Shown here in pieces: positions 29,073 through 38,275 of a stretch of 64,000 nt of DNA. The notes under the pieces are model-generated. The model had not been told where the DNA came from. It was given only the letters and a program-made list of their open reading frames with translations, and ran no database searches. A program made the position numbers and the translations under genes. The DNA comes from Betaproteobacteria bacterium SCN1 (lineage in GTDB: Bacteria > Pseudomonadota > Gammaproteobacteria > Burkholderiales > Thiobacillaceae). Numbering within the stretch: position 1 is the stretch's first letter; every line of letters starts with the position of its first letter. The DNA is taken from NCBI GenBank assembly GCA_008923315.1, contig WBSF01000006.1, positions 1 to 64,000 of the forward strand, read 5' to 3'.

Positions 29073-31493
29073 ATGATGAGCGACGACACATCCAAGGAAC
29101 AGATAGATCTGCCGCTGTTGCCGCTTCGCGACGTGGTGGTCTTTCCCCACATGGTGATCCCGCTCTTCGTCGGGCGGCCAAAATCGATCAAGGCGCTGGA
29201 AACCTCGATGGAATCCGGCAAGAATATCCTGCTGGTTGCACAGAAGACCGCCGCCCAGGACGACCCCACGCCCGAGGACCTGTATGGCACGGGCAGCGTC
29301 GCCACAGTGCTGCAGATGCTGAAATTGCCCGATGGCACCGTGAAGGTGCTGGTCGAGGGAAATCAGCGCGCGCGCGTAATCGATGTGGCGGATACCGGCA
29401 CCCATCTCGCGGCACGGGCCGAGGTCCTGCCGCCCGAAGGCGAGGAGCACGTCGAAGTCGAAGCCATGCGCCGCGCATTGCTGACGCAGTTCGATCAATA
29501 CGTCAAGCTGAACAAGAAAATCCCGCCTGAAATCCTTACTTCCCTGTCGGGTATCGACGAAGGTGGCCGTCTGGCCGACACCATCGTCGCCCATCTGCCG
29601 CTCAAGCTGGAGCAGAAGCAGGAAGTGCTGGAGATGATCGGCGTCAACAAGCGGCTGGAACATCTGCTGGGCCTGCTGGAAGGCGAGCTCGATATCCTGC
29701 AGGTTGAAAAGCGCATCCGTGGCCGTGTAAAACGGCAGATGGAGAAGAGCCAGCGCGAGTACTACCTGAATGAGCAGGTCAAGGCGATCCAGAAAGAGCT
29801 GGGTGACATCGAGGAAGGCGCCGAACTCGAAGAACTGGAAAAGCGCATCAAGGCGGCCAGCATGACCAAGGAAGCCGAAGCCAAGGCGATGGGGGAACTG
29901 AAAAAGCTGCGCATGATGTCGCCCATGTCGGCCGAAGCCACCGTCATTCGCAGCTACATCGAGGCGATGGTCGGCCTGCCGTGGAAAAAGAAAACCAAGA
30001 TCAGCAAGGATCTGGCCAAGGCCGAGAAAGTCCTAGATCAGGACCACTACGGCCTGGACAAGGTCAAGGAGCGCATTCTCGAATATCTTGCCGTTCAGCA
30101 GCGAGTCGACAAGGTGAAAGCTCCCATCCTCTGTCTGGTCGGACCGCCCGGTGTCGGCAAGACCTCGCTGGGGCAGTCGATTGCGCGTGCGACGAACCGC
30201 AAGTTCATTCGCATGGCGCTCGGCGGCGTGCGCGACGAATCGGAGATTCGCGGCCATCGCCGTACCTACATCGGTTCGATGCCGGGCAAGATCCTGCAGA
30301 GCCTGACCAAGATCGGCGTGAAGAATCCGTTGTTTCTGCTCGATGAAGTCGACAAGATGGGCCAGGACTTTCGCGGCGATCCGGCATCGGCGCTGCTGGA
30401 GGTGCTCGATCCCGAGCAGAACCATACCTTCCAGGATCACTACATCGAGGTCGAATACGACCTGTCCGACGTAATGTTCGTCGCCACGGCGAATTCGCTC
30501 AATCTGCCGGCGCCGCTGCTCGACCGGATGGAAGTGATTCGCCTGTCGGGCTATACCGAAGACGAGAAGATCAACATCGCCGAACGCTATCTGGTACCCA
30601 AGCAGCTGAAGGTCAACGGCATCAAGGAAGAGGAACTCGCCATTGCCGAATCCGCGCTGCGCGACATCGTACGTTACTACACGCGCGAAGCCGGTGTGCG
30701 TAACCTCGAACGCGAGGTGTCCAAGATTTGCCGCAAGGCAGTGAAGGCCCTGCTGCTGCAGAAGCGGAAAGGCAAGATCAGCGTCACTTCGCGCAATCTG
30801 GACAAGTATCTCGGCGTGCGGCGTTTCAGTTTCGGCATTGCCGAGAAGAACAACCAGATCGGGCAGGTCACGGGGCTGGCCTGGACCGAGGTGGGTGGTG
30901 AATTGCTGACTATCGAAGCGGTATCGCTGCCCGGACGCGGCAAGATGACGACCACCGGCAAACTCGGCGAAGTCATGCAGGAATCCATCCAGGCTGCCTT
31001 GTCCGTGGTGCGTTCACGCTCGCGCAAGCTTGGCATCCAGGCCGATTTCTACCAGAAGCGCGATATCCATATCCACCTGCCGGAGGGAGCTACGCCCAAG
31101 GACGGCCCTTCTGCGGGCATCGCGATCTGTACCTCGATGGTGTCGATCCTGACCGATATCCCGGTGCGGGCCGACGTTGCGATGACCGGTGAGATCACGC
31201 TGCGCGGCGAAGTGCTGCCGATCGGCGGCCTGAAGGAAAAACTGCTCGCAGCGCATCGCGGCGGTATCAAGACCGTGTTGATTCCGCATGAGAACGTCAA
31301 GGATCTCACCGATATTCCGGACAACATCAAGAACCGGCTCGATATTCATCCGGTGAAATGGATCGACGAAGTCCTGGAGCTCGCTTTGGAACGGGCGCCG
31401 GAATCGCTTCCCGAAAGCGCGGAAGGTGAGGATGTCCAGGGCATCGCCGTACCCGAGGACGACGACAATGCGTCGGCCGCGCTGAAGCACTGA
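29073..31493 (+). CDS. lon: ATP-dependent Lon protease
   Basis: Lon (806 residues) degrades damaged and regulatory proteins. The N-terminal substrate domain starts [22 protein letters not shown]. The AAA+ module has Walker [18 protein letters not shown] (about 355-371), and the protease domain has the Ser in [12 protein letters not shown] near 679 with the catalytic Lys downstream. ATG at 29073 has AGGAAA about 7 bases before it; a second ATG is at 29076. Sequence in frame upstream runs through the clpX terminator and is not coding. Its own terminator lies at 31522. Confidence 0.96.
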   Translation: MMSDDTSKEQIDLPLLPLRDVVVFPHMVIPLFVGRPKSIKALETSMESGKNILLVAQKTAAQDDPTPEDLYGTGSVATVLQMLKLPDGTVKVLVEGNQRARVIDVADTGTHLAARAEVLPPEGEEHVEVEAMRRALLTQFDQYVKLNKKIPPEILTSLSGIDEGGRLADTIVAHLPLKLEQKQEVLEMIGVNKRLEHLLGLLEGELDILQVEKRIRGRVKRQMEKSQREYYLNEQVKAIQKELGDIEEGAELEELEKRIKAASMTKEAEAKAMGELKKLRMMSPMSAEATVIRSYIEAMVGLPWKKKTKISKDLAKAEKVLDQDHYGLDKVKERILEYLAVQQRVDKVKAPILCLVGPPGVGKTSLGQSIARATNRKFIRMALGGVRDESEIRGHRRTYIGSMPGKILQSLTKIGVKNPLFLLDEVDKMGQDFRGDPASALLEVLDPEQNHTFQDHYIEVEYDLSDVMFVATANSLNLPAPLLDRMEVIRLSGYTEDEKINIAERYLVPKQLKVNGIKEEELAIAESALRDIVRYYTREAGVRNLEREVSKICRKAVKALLLQKRKGKISVTSRNLDKYLGVRRFSFGIAEKNNQIGQVTGLAWTEVGGELLTIEAVSLPGRGKMTTTGKLGEVMQESIQAALSVVRSRSRKLGIQADFYQKRDIHIHLPEGATPKDGPSAGIAICTSMVSILTDIPVRADVAMTGEITLRGEVLPIGGLKEKLLAAHRGGIKTVLIPHENVKDLTDIPDNIKNRLDIHPVKWIDEVLELALERAPESLPESAEGEDVQGIAVPEDDDNASAALKH

Positions 31494-31521
31494 TTGGGTA
31501 TTTTTTGACCACCCGCCGGAA

Positions 31522-31547
31522 TCCCGCGCCAGGCGCGGGATTTTTTT
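31522..31547 (+). terminator. Intrinsic terminator after lon
   Basis: An 8-bp stem TCCCGCGC (31522-31529) with GCGCGGGA (31533-31540) around a CAG loop, followed by seven T residues. It closes the lon transcript just before the hupB promoter. Confidence 0.9.
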
Positions 31548-31568
31548 ATGAACCGCCCGGGAAACCGC

Positions 31569-31598
31569 TTGACACAAGGTTTTTCGGGTTGCTATAAA
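31569..31598 (+). promoter_or_regulatory. Sigma-70 promoter of hupB
   Basis: A full consensus -35 TTGACA at 31569-31574 and a -10 TATAAA at 31593-31598 are 18 bases apart. The site lies 48 bases before the hupB start and just after the lon terminator, as expected for a strongly expressed HU gene. Confidence 0.75.
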
Positions 31599-31646
31599 AG
31601 CGCCCACAGGGCTTTCCTGTGCCACTTTGAGTGAAGGGGACAACAC

Positions 31647-31919
31647 GTGAACAAATCCGAATTGATCGATGCCATCGCCGACTCGGCCGACATTTCCAAG
31701 GCAGCCGCTGGTCGCGCGTTGGATGCCGCCGTCGAGGCCGTGAAGAAAGCGTTGAAGAAGGGCGACATGGTCACCCTGGTTGGGTTCGGCAGCTTCTATG
31801 TGGGCAAGCGCGCCGCGCGTACCGGTCGCAATCCGCGCACTGGCGCTTCCATCAAGATCAAGGCTGCCAAGGTGCCGAAATTCCGCGCCGGCAAAGGTCT
31901 GAAAGACGCCATCAATTGA
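31647..31919 (+). CDS. hupB: DNA-binding protein HU-beta
   Basis: HU (90 residues) is a histone-like dimer that bends DNA and compacts the nucleoid. It starts [21 protein letters not shown] and contains the signature [22 protein letters not shown] of the DNA-binding arms. It has its own promoter and is flanked upstream by lon, the usual lon-hupB order. No terminator is seen between it and the tRNA promoter. Confidence 0.97.
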   Translation: MNKSELIDAIADSADISKAAAGRALDAAVEAVKKALKKGDMVTLVGFGSFYVGKRAARTGRNPRTGASIKIKAAKVPKFRAGKGLKDAIN

Positions 31920-31938
31920 TCTGAATTACAAATCGCAT

Positions 31939-31968
31939 TTGGCAAGATCGGGAAAAATGTTGTAGAAT
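31939..31968 (+). promoter_or_regulatory. Candidate promoter of the tRNA-Val/tRNA-Asp pair
   Basis: TTGGCA at 31939-31944 and TAGAAT at 31963-31968 are 18 bases apart and 13 bases before the tRNA-Val. This is a good match to a sigma-70 promoter at the expected place. Confidence 0.6.
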
Positions 31969-31981
31969 TTTGGTCTTTGCC

Positions 31982-32057
31982 GGGTGCTTAGCTCAGCTGG
32001 TAGAGCGTCGCCCTTACAAGGCGAATGTCGGGGGTTCGAACCCCTCAGCACCCACCA
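31982..32057 (+). tRNA. tRNA-Val (anticodon UAC)
   Basis: A 76-base tRNA with encoded CCA. The acceptor stem GGGTGCT (31982-31988) pairs with AGCACCC (32047-32053), followed by ACCA. The anticodon stem TCGCC/GGCGA encloses CTTACAA, giving TAC. The D-loop (AGCTCAGCTGGTAGAGC) and T-loop (GGTTCGAACC) are standard. Confidence 0.97.
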
Positions 32058-32106
32058 GCAGTTCCTGAGAATTCAATAAGCAACAAGCAGCGGCAACCGT
32101 ATTTTT

Positions 32107-32183
32107 GGAGTGGTAGTTCAGTTGGTTAGAATACCGGCCTGTCACGCCGGGGGTCGCGGGTTCGAGTCCCGTCCACTCCGCCA
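32107..32183 (+). tRNA. tRNA-Asp (anticodon GUC)
   Basis: A 77-base tRNA with encoded CCA. GGAGTGG (32107-32113) pairs with CCACTCC (32173-32179), followed by GCCA. The anticodon stem CCGGC/GCCGG encloses CTGTCAC, giving GTC. It lies 49 bases after tRNA-Val and is probably co-transcribed with it; a terminator follows immediately. Confidence 0.97.
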
Positions 32184-32190
32184 ACACCAA

Positions 32191-32218
32191 AAAAGGCGAA
32201 CATATGTTCGCCTTTTTT
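32191..32218 (+). terminator. Intrinsic terminator after tRNA-Asp
   Basis: A perfect palindromic stem built on GGCGAACATATGTTCGCC (32195-32212), flanked by A residues before and six T residues after, starts about 8 bases beyond the tRNA. It can terminate the tRNA transcript and separates it from ppiD. Confidence 0.88.
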
Positions 32219-32324
32219 ATTTTGTTTTCGGGAACCGCGGGGAAACCGATCTCTCTTGAATGAGACGCGGGCCGCAAAGTGCGCGAGAATGCGCGCTCGG
32301 CATCCTGTTGATATGGAGTGAACT

Positions 32325-34220
32325 GTGCTCGAAGCAATACGCAAGCATGCGCAAGGTTGGCTGGCCAAGGCCATCCTGGGCCTTATCGCGCTCACTTTTG
32401 CCTTCTTCGGCTTGGAATCGTACATGGCGGGCGACCGTAGCGGCGGCGTGATCGCCGAGGTCGGCGATGTCGGTATTTCGCGCGATGCATTGGCAAATGA
32501 AGTCAGAACGCAGCGCGATCGCATGCGCGAATCGATGGGGCAGGCTTTCGATCCGGCGATTGCCGAGACGAAGGATTTCCGCAATCAGGTGCTGGACAGT
32601 CTGGTCGAGCGCTCGGCGATGCTGCAGGATGCACAAAAACTCGGCATCCTCGCGCCTGATGCCTATGTGGCCGCGATGTTGGGGCGCATCCCGACATTCC
32701 AGGAAGACGGCAAGTTTTCACAGGCGCGTTACGAAGCGATCTTGCGCCAGAACGGACGTTCGCCTGCGCAGTTCGAGAACGAACTGCGTCAGGAATTCAT
32801 GCTCGAAACGATGGCCAGCCCGGTCACGCTGGCCAGCTTTCCTTCGAGGGAAGTGTCCGCGCAGCTTGGGCGCCTGGTTGCCCAGCAACGCGAAATTTCG
32901 TGGCTGGACATCCCGGCCGCCGCGGTCGCGAGCGCAATCAGGATCGAGCCTGCCGATATCCAGCGATACTACGAAGCAAACAAGGCTGAATTTACCGAAC
33001 CGCAGCAGGTCCGCGCCGAGTATGCCGTCCTTGATCAGGCGGCGATTGCCTCGGGCATTGCGGTAAGCGAGCAGGCCGTCGCGGATTACTACACCGCACA
33101 CGCTGCCCAGTTTGGCCGGCCGGAACAGCGCAGTGCCAGTCACATTCTCGTCGCGGTCGACAAGGCTGCCGATGCGGCCACGCGCGCCAGGGCCAAGGCC
33201 AAGGCCGAGACCCTGTACCAGACCCTGCAGAAATCGCCCGCGCGCTTTGCTGAGCTGGCACGTACCGAATCGCAGGATCCGGGATCGGCCGAGCAGGGCG
33301 GGAGCCTGGGCAGTTTCGGGCGCGGCATGATGGTCAAGCCGTTCGAGGATGCCGTTTTCGGCATGAAGTTGCACGAGATTCGTGGACCGGTGGAGAGCGA
33401 CTTCGGCTATCACATCATCCGTCTCGACGGCATCGAACCGTCGCAGGCGATGCCGCTGGCGCAGGTGCGTGGCATGGTCGTCGATACGTTGCGGAAGCAG
33501 GAGGCACAAAAGCGCTTTGCCGAACTGGCGGAAAATTTTGGCAACCTGGTTTACGAGAATGCCGATTCCTTGCAGCCTGCGGCCACGGCGGCAAAGGTTG
33601 CCGTGAAGCAGACCGACTGGTTCAGCGCCAAATCGCTGCCACCTCCGCTCGACCATGCCACGTTATCGGACGCCTTGCTCAGCCCGGAGTCGCTCAAGAA
33701 CCACCAGAATACCGAAGCGATCGAGATCAAGCCGGGCACCCTGGTCGCTGCACGCGTGCTGGATGTCCGGCCCGCGCGTCTCAAGCCATTGGCCGAAGTG
33801 ACGCAGGCGATCGAGGCCAGATTGCGCCACGATCGGCAGATCAGCTTGCTGACCCAAAAGGGCGAGGCAATGATCAAGGCACTGACCGGGGGCGAGGAGC
33901 AGGGCGTCACCTGGTCGGCGTTCAAAATGGTGACCCGCCAGCCGGACGGGCTGCTGGCGCCTGCCGAAGCGCGGGCCGTATTCCGGGTGCAGACCGACAA
34001 GCTCCCGGCCTACACGGGCTTCGTGCGTCAGGATGGCGCGTATCGTATCGTGCGCATCAGCCGCGTGCTGGATACGTCGGCTGTCGACCCCATGCTGACC
34101 GCATCGATCGAATCGGGGGTGCTCCAGGCGCAGCAGCGTGCCGACATGAAGGCAATGCTGACGCTGGTCAAGGCGAGGCACAAAGTGAAGATCAAGCAGG
34201 ATGCGGTCGAGGGACGTTGA
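32325..34220 (+). CDS. ppiD: Periplasmic folding chaperone PpiD (SurA N-terminal type)
   Basis: A 631-residue inner-membrane-anchored chaperone of the PpiD type. One membrane helix at about residues 14-34 (KAILGLIALTFAFFGLES) is followed by a SurA N-terminal-like helical region and a parvulin domain near 265-370 (RSASHILVAVDKA, then ARTESQDPGSAEQGGSLGSF and FGYHIIRLDGI). A second, weaker domain fills the C-terminus. It helps newly exported proteins fold at the Sec translocon. The GTG start at 32325 has GGAG six bases upstream. Synteny with hupB upstream is standard. A strong shared terminator follows. Confidence 0.93.
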   Translation: MLEAIRKHAQGWLAKAILGLIALTFAFFGLESYMAGDRSGGVIAEVGDVGISRDALANEVRTQRDRMRESMGQAFDPAIAETKDFRNQVLDSLVERSAMLQDAQKLGILAPDAYVAAMLGRIPTFQEDGKFSQARYEAILRQNGRSPAQFENELRQEFMLETMASPVTLASFPSREVSAQLGRLVAQQREISWLDIPAAAVASAIRIEPADIQRYYEANKAEFTEPQQVRAEYAVLDQAAIASGIAVSEQAVADYYTAHAAQFGRPEQRSASHILVAVDKAADAATRARAKAKAETLYQTLQKSPARFAELARTESQDPGSAEQGGSLGSFGRGMMVKPFEDAVFGMKLHEIRGPVESDFGYHIIRLDGIEPSQAMPLAQVRGMVVDTLRKQEAQKRFAELAENFGNLVYENADSLQPAATAAKVAVKQTDWFSAKSLPPPLDHATLSDALLSPESLKNHQNTEAIEIKPGTLVAARVLDVRPARLKPLAEVTQAIEARLRHDRQISLLTQKGEAMIKALTGGEEQGVTWSAFKMVTRQPDGLLAPAEARAVFRVQTDKLPAYTGFVRQDGAYRIVRISRVLDTSAVDPMLTASIESGVLQAQQRADMKAMLTLVKARHKVKIKQDAVEGR

Positions 34221-34238
34221 CGGACACGTGCCTGTCTG

Positions 34239-34282
34239 CCGGCAATAAAAAACGCGCCATCAGGCGCGTTTTTTATTGCCGG
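34239..34282. terminator. Two-way terminator between ppiD and fabI
   Basis: A perfect 20-bp inverted repeat with a 4-base ATCA loop: left arm 34239-34258, right arm 34263-34282. It has a GC core (ACGCGCC/GGCGCGT) flanked by AAAAAA and TTTTTT, so it works as a terminator for transcripts from both sides, matching the convergent ppiD and fabI genes. Confidence 0.92.
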
Positions 34283-34293
34283 CGCGCGGGATG

Positions 34294-35076
34294 TCAGTCG
34301 ACGCCGCCGGTGGTTGTGCTGAAGCCTGCGTCCACATACGTGATTTCGCCGGTGATGCCGGAAGCCAGATCGGACAGGAGAAAGGCGGCGGCATTGCCGA
34401 CTTCGTCGATGGTCACGTTGCGGCGCAGCGGTGCGTTGCGCGCGGTGAGGTCGAGCTTCTCGCTGAAATTCGCGATGCCCGAAGCGGCCAGGGTCTTGAT
34501 CGGGCCGGCCGACACGGCGTTTACACGTATGCCCTTCGGGCCGAGGCTTTGCGCCATGTAGTAGACGTTCGATTCGAGGCTGGCCTTGGCCAGCCCCATG
34601 ACGTTGTAGTTGGGTGCGGAACGGATTGCCCCCAGGTAGGACAAAGTCAGCAGGGCGGCCGGACGGCCTTCCATCATGGGCAGCGCGGCCTTGGCAAGGG
34701 CGGCGAAGCTGTAGGAGCTGACGTCGTGTGCAATGCGGAAGTTTTCACGGGTGACGGCGGACAGGTAATCGCCGGAGAGTGCCTCTTTCGGGGCAAAAGC
34801 AATCGAATGGACCAGGCCATCGAGGCCGTCCCAGTGCTTGCCGAGCTCGGCGAAGAGCGTGTCGATCTGCTCGTCGCTGGACACGTCGCACGGAAAGACC
34901 AGGCTGGAACCGAATTCGGCGGCCAGGCCGGTCACGCGCTCCTGAATGCGTTCGCCTTGGTAGGTGAAAGCCAGCTCGGCCCCCTCGCGCTTGCAGGCGC
35001 CGGCGATGCCGTAGGCGATGGAACGGTTGGAGATGACGCCGGTGATGAGGATGCGTTTACCCGCAAGAAAGCCCAT
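34294..35076 (-). CDS. fabI: Enoyl-ACP reductase [NADH] FabI
   Basis: FabI (260 residues) reduces the enoyl-ACP double bond in type II fatty acid synthesis. It starts [25 protein letters not shown], the typical FabI cofactor region. It has the active-site Tyr/Lys in [19 protein letters not shown] and [13 protein letters not shown], with [18 protein letters not shown] near the C-terminus. The ATG at 35076 gives a normal start. It is divergent from the ABC transporter and convergent with ppiD. Confidence 0.95.
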   Translation of the reverse strand: MGFLAGKRILITGVISNRSIAYGIAGACKREGAELAFTYQGERIQERVTGLAAEFGSSLVFPCDVSSDEQIDTLFAELGKHWDGLDGLVHSIAFAPKEALSGDYLSAVTRENFRIAHDVSSYSFAALAKAALPMMEGRPAALLTLSYLGAIRSAPNYNVMGLAKASLESNVYYMAQSLGPKGIRVNAVSAGPIKTLAASGIANFSEKLDLTARNAPLRRNVTIDEVGNAAAFLLSDLASGITGEITYVDAGFSTTTGGVD

Positions 35077-35150
35077 GGTGATCTCGCATGAATGAAAGTC
35101 GCCGAATTATAGCGGCTGACGCCGGCAGCGGGCTTGGGTACACTTGCGGC

Positions 35151-37298
35151 ATGACACGTTTGGGGGCCATTCTGACGCTCGTCGGCGCAGGCATGCTGGC
35201 AGGCTGTTCCGACAGCTGGAACACACCCTACCCGGGCAGCGATGCACAGGCGAACGTCGTATACAGCGCATTCGGCGAACGTCCCAAACACCTCGACCCG
35301 GCACGCTCCTACAGCGAAAACGAAGTCGAATTCACCGGCCAGATCTATGAGCCGCCCCTGCAGTATCACTTCCTGAAACGTCCGTACGAACTGATCCCGC
35401 TGACAGCAGCGTCGGTGCCGCATCCGCGCTACTACGACAAGGCGGGTGAGCTTTTGCCTGACGACGCGCCGGTGGCGGCCATTGCCGAAAGCGTCTACGA
35501 AATCCATATCCGCCCCGGCATTCGCTACCAGCCGCATCCGGCGTTTGCACGTGACGCGGCGGGGCGGTACCGCTACCATACGCTGCGCGCGACGGACGTC
35601 GCGGACAAGCGTCAGGTCGCCGATTTCCCCTATACCGGCACGCGGGAGCTCGTTGCGGCCGACTACGTCTACCAGATCAAGCGGCTGGCCGATCCGCGCA
35701 ACAGCTCGCCCATCTTCGGGCTGATGAGCGAACATATCGTCGGTCTGCAGGCACTGGGAAAAACACTGGAACAGACGCTGCAGGCACGGCCCGGACGACC
35801 GCTCGATCTCAACGCCTTTGCGTTGTCCGGCGCCGAAGCCGTGGACCGGTATACCTACCGCATCCGGATAAAGGGCAAGTACCCGCAGTTTCTGTACTGG
35901 CTGGCGATGCCGTTCTTTGCGCCGATTCCGTGGGAGGCCGAGGTTTTCTATGCACAGCCGGGCATGTCCGACCGCAATCTGACGCTCGACTGGCAACCGG
36001 TCGGGACGGGGCCGTTCTATCTGGCGGAGAACGATCCCAACCGTCGCATGGTGCTCAAGCGCAATCCGAATTTCCACGGCGAAACCTATCCCGTTACAGG
36101 CGAGACCACGGACGCGGCGGCGGGTTTGCTGGCCGATGCGGGCAAGCCGCTGCCGTTGATCGACGGCGCGGTGTTCACGCTGGAGAAGGAATCCATTCCC
36201 TACTGGAGCAAGTTCCTGCAGGGTTATTACGACAGCTCGGGCATTACTTCGGACAGCTTCGACCAGGCCATCCAGTTTTCTGCAGGCGGCGATCCGCAGC
36301 TCACCGACAGCATGCGCGGGAAGGACATCCATCTCGTGACGACCGTGGCCACATCGCTCTGGTATGTCGGTTTCAATATGCTCGATCCGGTCGTGGGCGG
36401 GCTGGCGCCGGAACGGCAGAAACTGCGGCAGGCGATATCCATCGCGCTCGATTACGAGGAATTCGTTTCCATCTTCCTCAACGGCCGAGGCATCCCCGCG
36501 CAGGGCCCGATTCCGCCCGGCATATTCGGACACGTCGACGGTACCGCAGGACTGAATCCCTACGTCTATCGCGCGGACGGCAACAGAATCGTCCGCCGTT
36601 CCCTGGACGATGCCCGACGGCTGCTGGCCGAAGCCGGCTATCCCAACGGCCGCAATGCACGGACGGGCGAGCCGCTGGTGCTGTACTTCGACACCATGGC
36701 AAGCGGACCGGATTCGAAATCGCGGCTCGACTGGATCAAAAAACAGCTCGACAGGATCAACGTCCAGCTCGTGGTACGCGGCACCGATTACAACCGATTC
36801 CAGGACAAGATACGCAAGGGCAACGCACAACTGTTCGAATGGGGCTGGAACGCGGATTACCCCGATCCGGAAAATTTCTTCTTTCTGCTTTACGGGCCGA
36901 ACCGCAAGGTGGGCAAGGGCGGCGAGAATGCGGCGAACTACCAGAACGCCGAATTCGACCGTCTGTTCGAACGCATGAAGGATATGGACAACGGCCCCGA
37001 ACGCCAGCGCGTGATCGACAGCATGCTGGAGATCGTGCGGCGCGATTCGCCCTGGGTTTTTGCTTTCTACCCGAAATCCTTCGCCCTGCGCCATGCGTGG
37101 GTGCATAACGTGAAACCGAATCTGATGGCGAACAACACGCTCAAGTACCGGCGTGTCGATCCCGCGCTACGGGCCGAGCGGCGCGAAGCCTGGAACAGGC
37201 CGACGCTCTGGCCGCTCGCACTCGGCGCAGCCGGCCTGATCGCACTCGTCGCCCCGGCGGTCGTGGCCTGGCGCCGGCGCGAGCGGGAGGCGGCCTGA
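35151..37298 (+). CDS. Peptide-type ABC transporter substrate-binding lipoprotein with C-terminal membrane helix
   Basis: A 715-residue family 5 extracellular solute-binding protein (peptide/nickel type). The N-terminus has a lipobox LVGAGMLAGCSDSW, and the mature part begins near GERPKHLDPARSYSENEVEF. The core includes DWQPVGTGPFYLAENDPNRRMVLKRNP and LRQAISIALDYEEFV. Unusually, the C-terminus has a hydrophobic helix (LWPLALGAAGLIALVAPAVV) followed by WRRREREAA. The protein may therefore be held at both ends, or the helix may anchor it beside the permeases. It is longer than the usual 500-600 residues. The ATG at 35151 gives the signal peptide; it overlaps the next gene by TGATG. Confidence 0.88.
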   Translation: MTRLGAILTLVGAGMLAGCSDSWNTPYPGSDAQANVVYSAFGERPKHLDPARSYSENEVEFTGQIYEPPLQYHFLKRPYELIPLTAASVPHPRYYDKAGELLPDDAPVAAIAESVYEIHIRPGIRYQPHPAFARDAAGRYRYHTLRATDVADKRQVADFPYTGTRELVAADYVYQIKRLADPRNSSPIFGLMSEHIVGLQALGKTLEQTLQARPGRPLDLNAFALSGAEAVDRYTYRIRIKGKYPQFLYWLAMPFFAPIPWEAEVFYAQPGMSDRNLTLDWQPVGTGPFYLAENDPNRRMVLKRNPNFHGETYPVTGETTDAAAGLLADAGKPLPLIDGAVFTLEKESIPYWSKFLQGYYDSSGITSDSFDQAIQFSAGGDPQLTDSMRGKDIHLVTTVATSLWYVGFNMLDPVVGGLAPERQKLRQAISIALDYEEFVSIFLNGRGIPAQGPIPPGIFGHVDGTAGLNPYVYRADGNRIVRRSLDDARRLLAEAGYPNGRNARTGEPLVLYFDTMASGPDSKSRLDWIKKQLDRINVQLVVRGTDYNRFQDKIRKGNAQLFEWGWNADYPDPENFFFLLYGPNRKVGKGGENAANYQNAEFDRLFERMKDMDNGPERQRVIDSMLEIVRRDSPWVFAFYPKSFALRHAWVHNVKPNLMANNTLKYRRVDPALRAERREAWNRPTLWPLALGAAGLIALVAPAVVAWRRREREAA

Positions 37299-38275
37299 TG
37301 TTTGCCTACATCCTGCGCCGCGTGCTGTACGCCATTCCGATCCTCGTCGGGGTGAACCTGCTGACCTTTCTGCTGTTCTTCGTGGTCAACACGCCGGACG
37401 ACATGGCGCGCCTGCAGCTCGGCGCCAAGCACGTGACGCAGGAGGCGATCGAACGCTGGAAGGTCGAGCACGGCTATGACAAGCCGTTGCTGCTGAACCA
37501 TCAGGCGACCGGCGCGGCGCGTTTCACCGATACGATCTACTTCAGGCATTCGGCGACGATGTTCGCGTTCGAGTTCGGCAAGGGCGACGACGGGCGAGAC
37601 ATCGGCAACGAAATCCGTACGCGCATGCTGCCCAGTCTGGCGATCGCCCTGCCGGTCTTCGTCATCGGCCTGCTGGCCAACATCAGCTTCGCGCTGCTGA
37701 TGGTCTTCTTCCGCAGTACCTACCTCGATCTATGGGGGGTGGTGCTGTGCGTCGTGCTGATGTCCATATCGGGCCTGTTCTACATCATCGCTGGCCAGTA
37801 TTTCATCGCCAAACTGTGGAATCTGCTGCCGATCTCCGGTTTCGCGGCGGGGCTCGACGCCTTCAAGTTCGTGCTACTGCCCGTATTGGTCGGCCTCGTT
37901 TCGGGTATCGGTAGCGGCGCGCGGTGGTACCGCACCATCTTTCTCGAGGAGATCGGCAAGGATTATGTGCGGACGGCACGTGCCAAGGGCTTGTCTGAAA
38001 CCCGCGTGCTGTTCACGCATGTACTCAAGAACGGCATGATCCCCATTCTGACCGGTGCGGTGGTCGTACTGCCGCTGCTGTTCATGGGCAGCCTGATTAC
38101 CGAATCCTTCTTCGGCATTCCCGGGCTGGGCAGCTACACCATCGATGCAATCCAGGCGCAGGATTTCCCCGTGGTGAGGGCGATGGTCTTTCTCGGCGCC
38201 GTGCTCTATATCGTCGGCCTGATCCTTACCGATATTTCGTATTCCTGGGTCGATCCGCGGGTGAGGCTGCAATGA
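37298..38275 (+). CDS. Peptide-type ABC transporter permease (DppB/YejB-like)
   Basis: A 325-residue permease of the oligopeptide family. The first helix is typical (MFAYILRRVLYAIPILVGVNLLTFLLFF), a soluble loop spans about residues 35-105, and the EAA loop reads EEIGKDYVRTARAKGLSETRVLFTHVLKN, followed by the last helices and the VDPRVRLQ end. With its partner it forms the inner-membrane channel. It overlaps the binding protein start by one base and the next permease by 4 bases. Confidence 0.92.
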   Translation: MFAYILRRVLYAIPILVGVNLLTFLLFFVVNTPDDMARLQLGAKHVTQEAIERWKVEHGYDKPLLLNHQATGAARFTDTIYFRHSATMFAFEFGKGDDGRDIGNEIRTRMLPSLAIALPVFVIGLLANISFALLMVFFRSTYLDLWGVVLCVVLMSISGLFYIIAGQYFIAKLWNLLPISGFAAGLDAFKFVLLPVLVGLVSGIGSGARWYRTIFLEEIGKDYVRTARAKGLSETRVLFTHVLKNGMIPILTGAVVVLPLLFMGSLITESFFGIPGLGSYTIDAIQAQDFPVVRAMVFLGAVLYIVGLILTDISYSWVDPRVRLQ

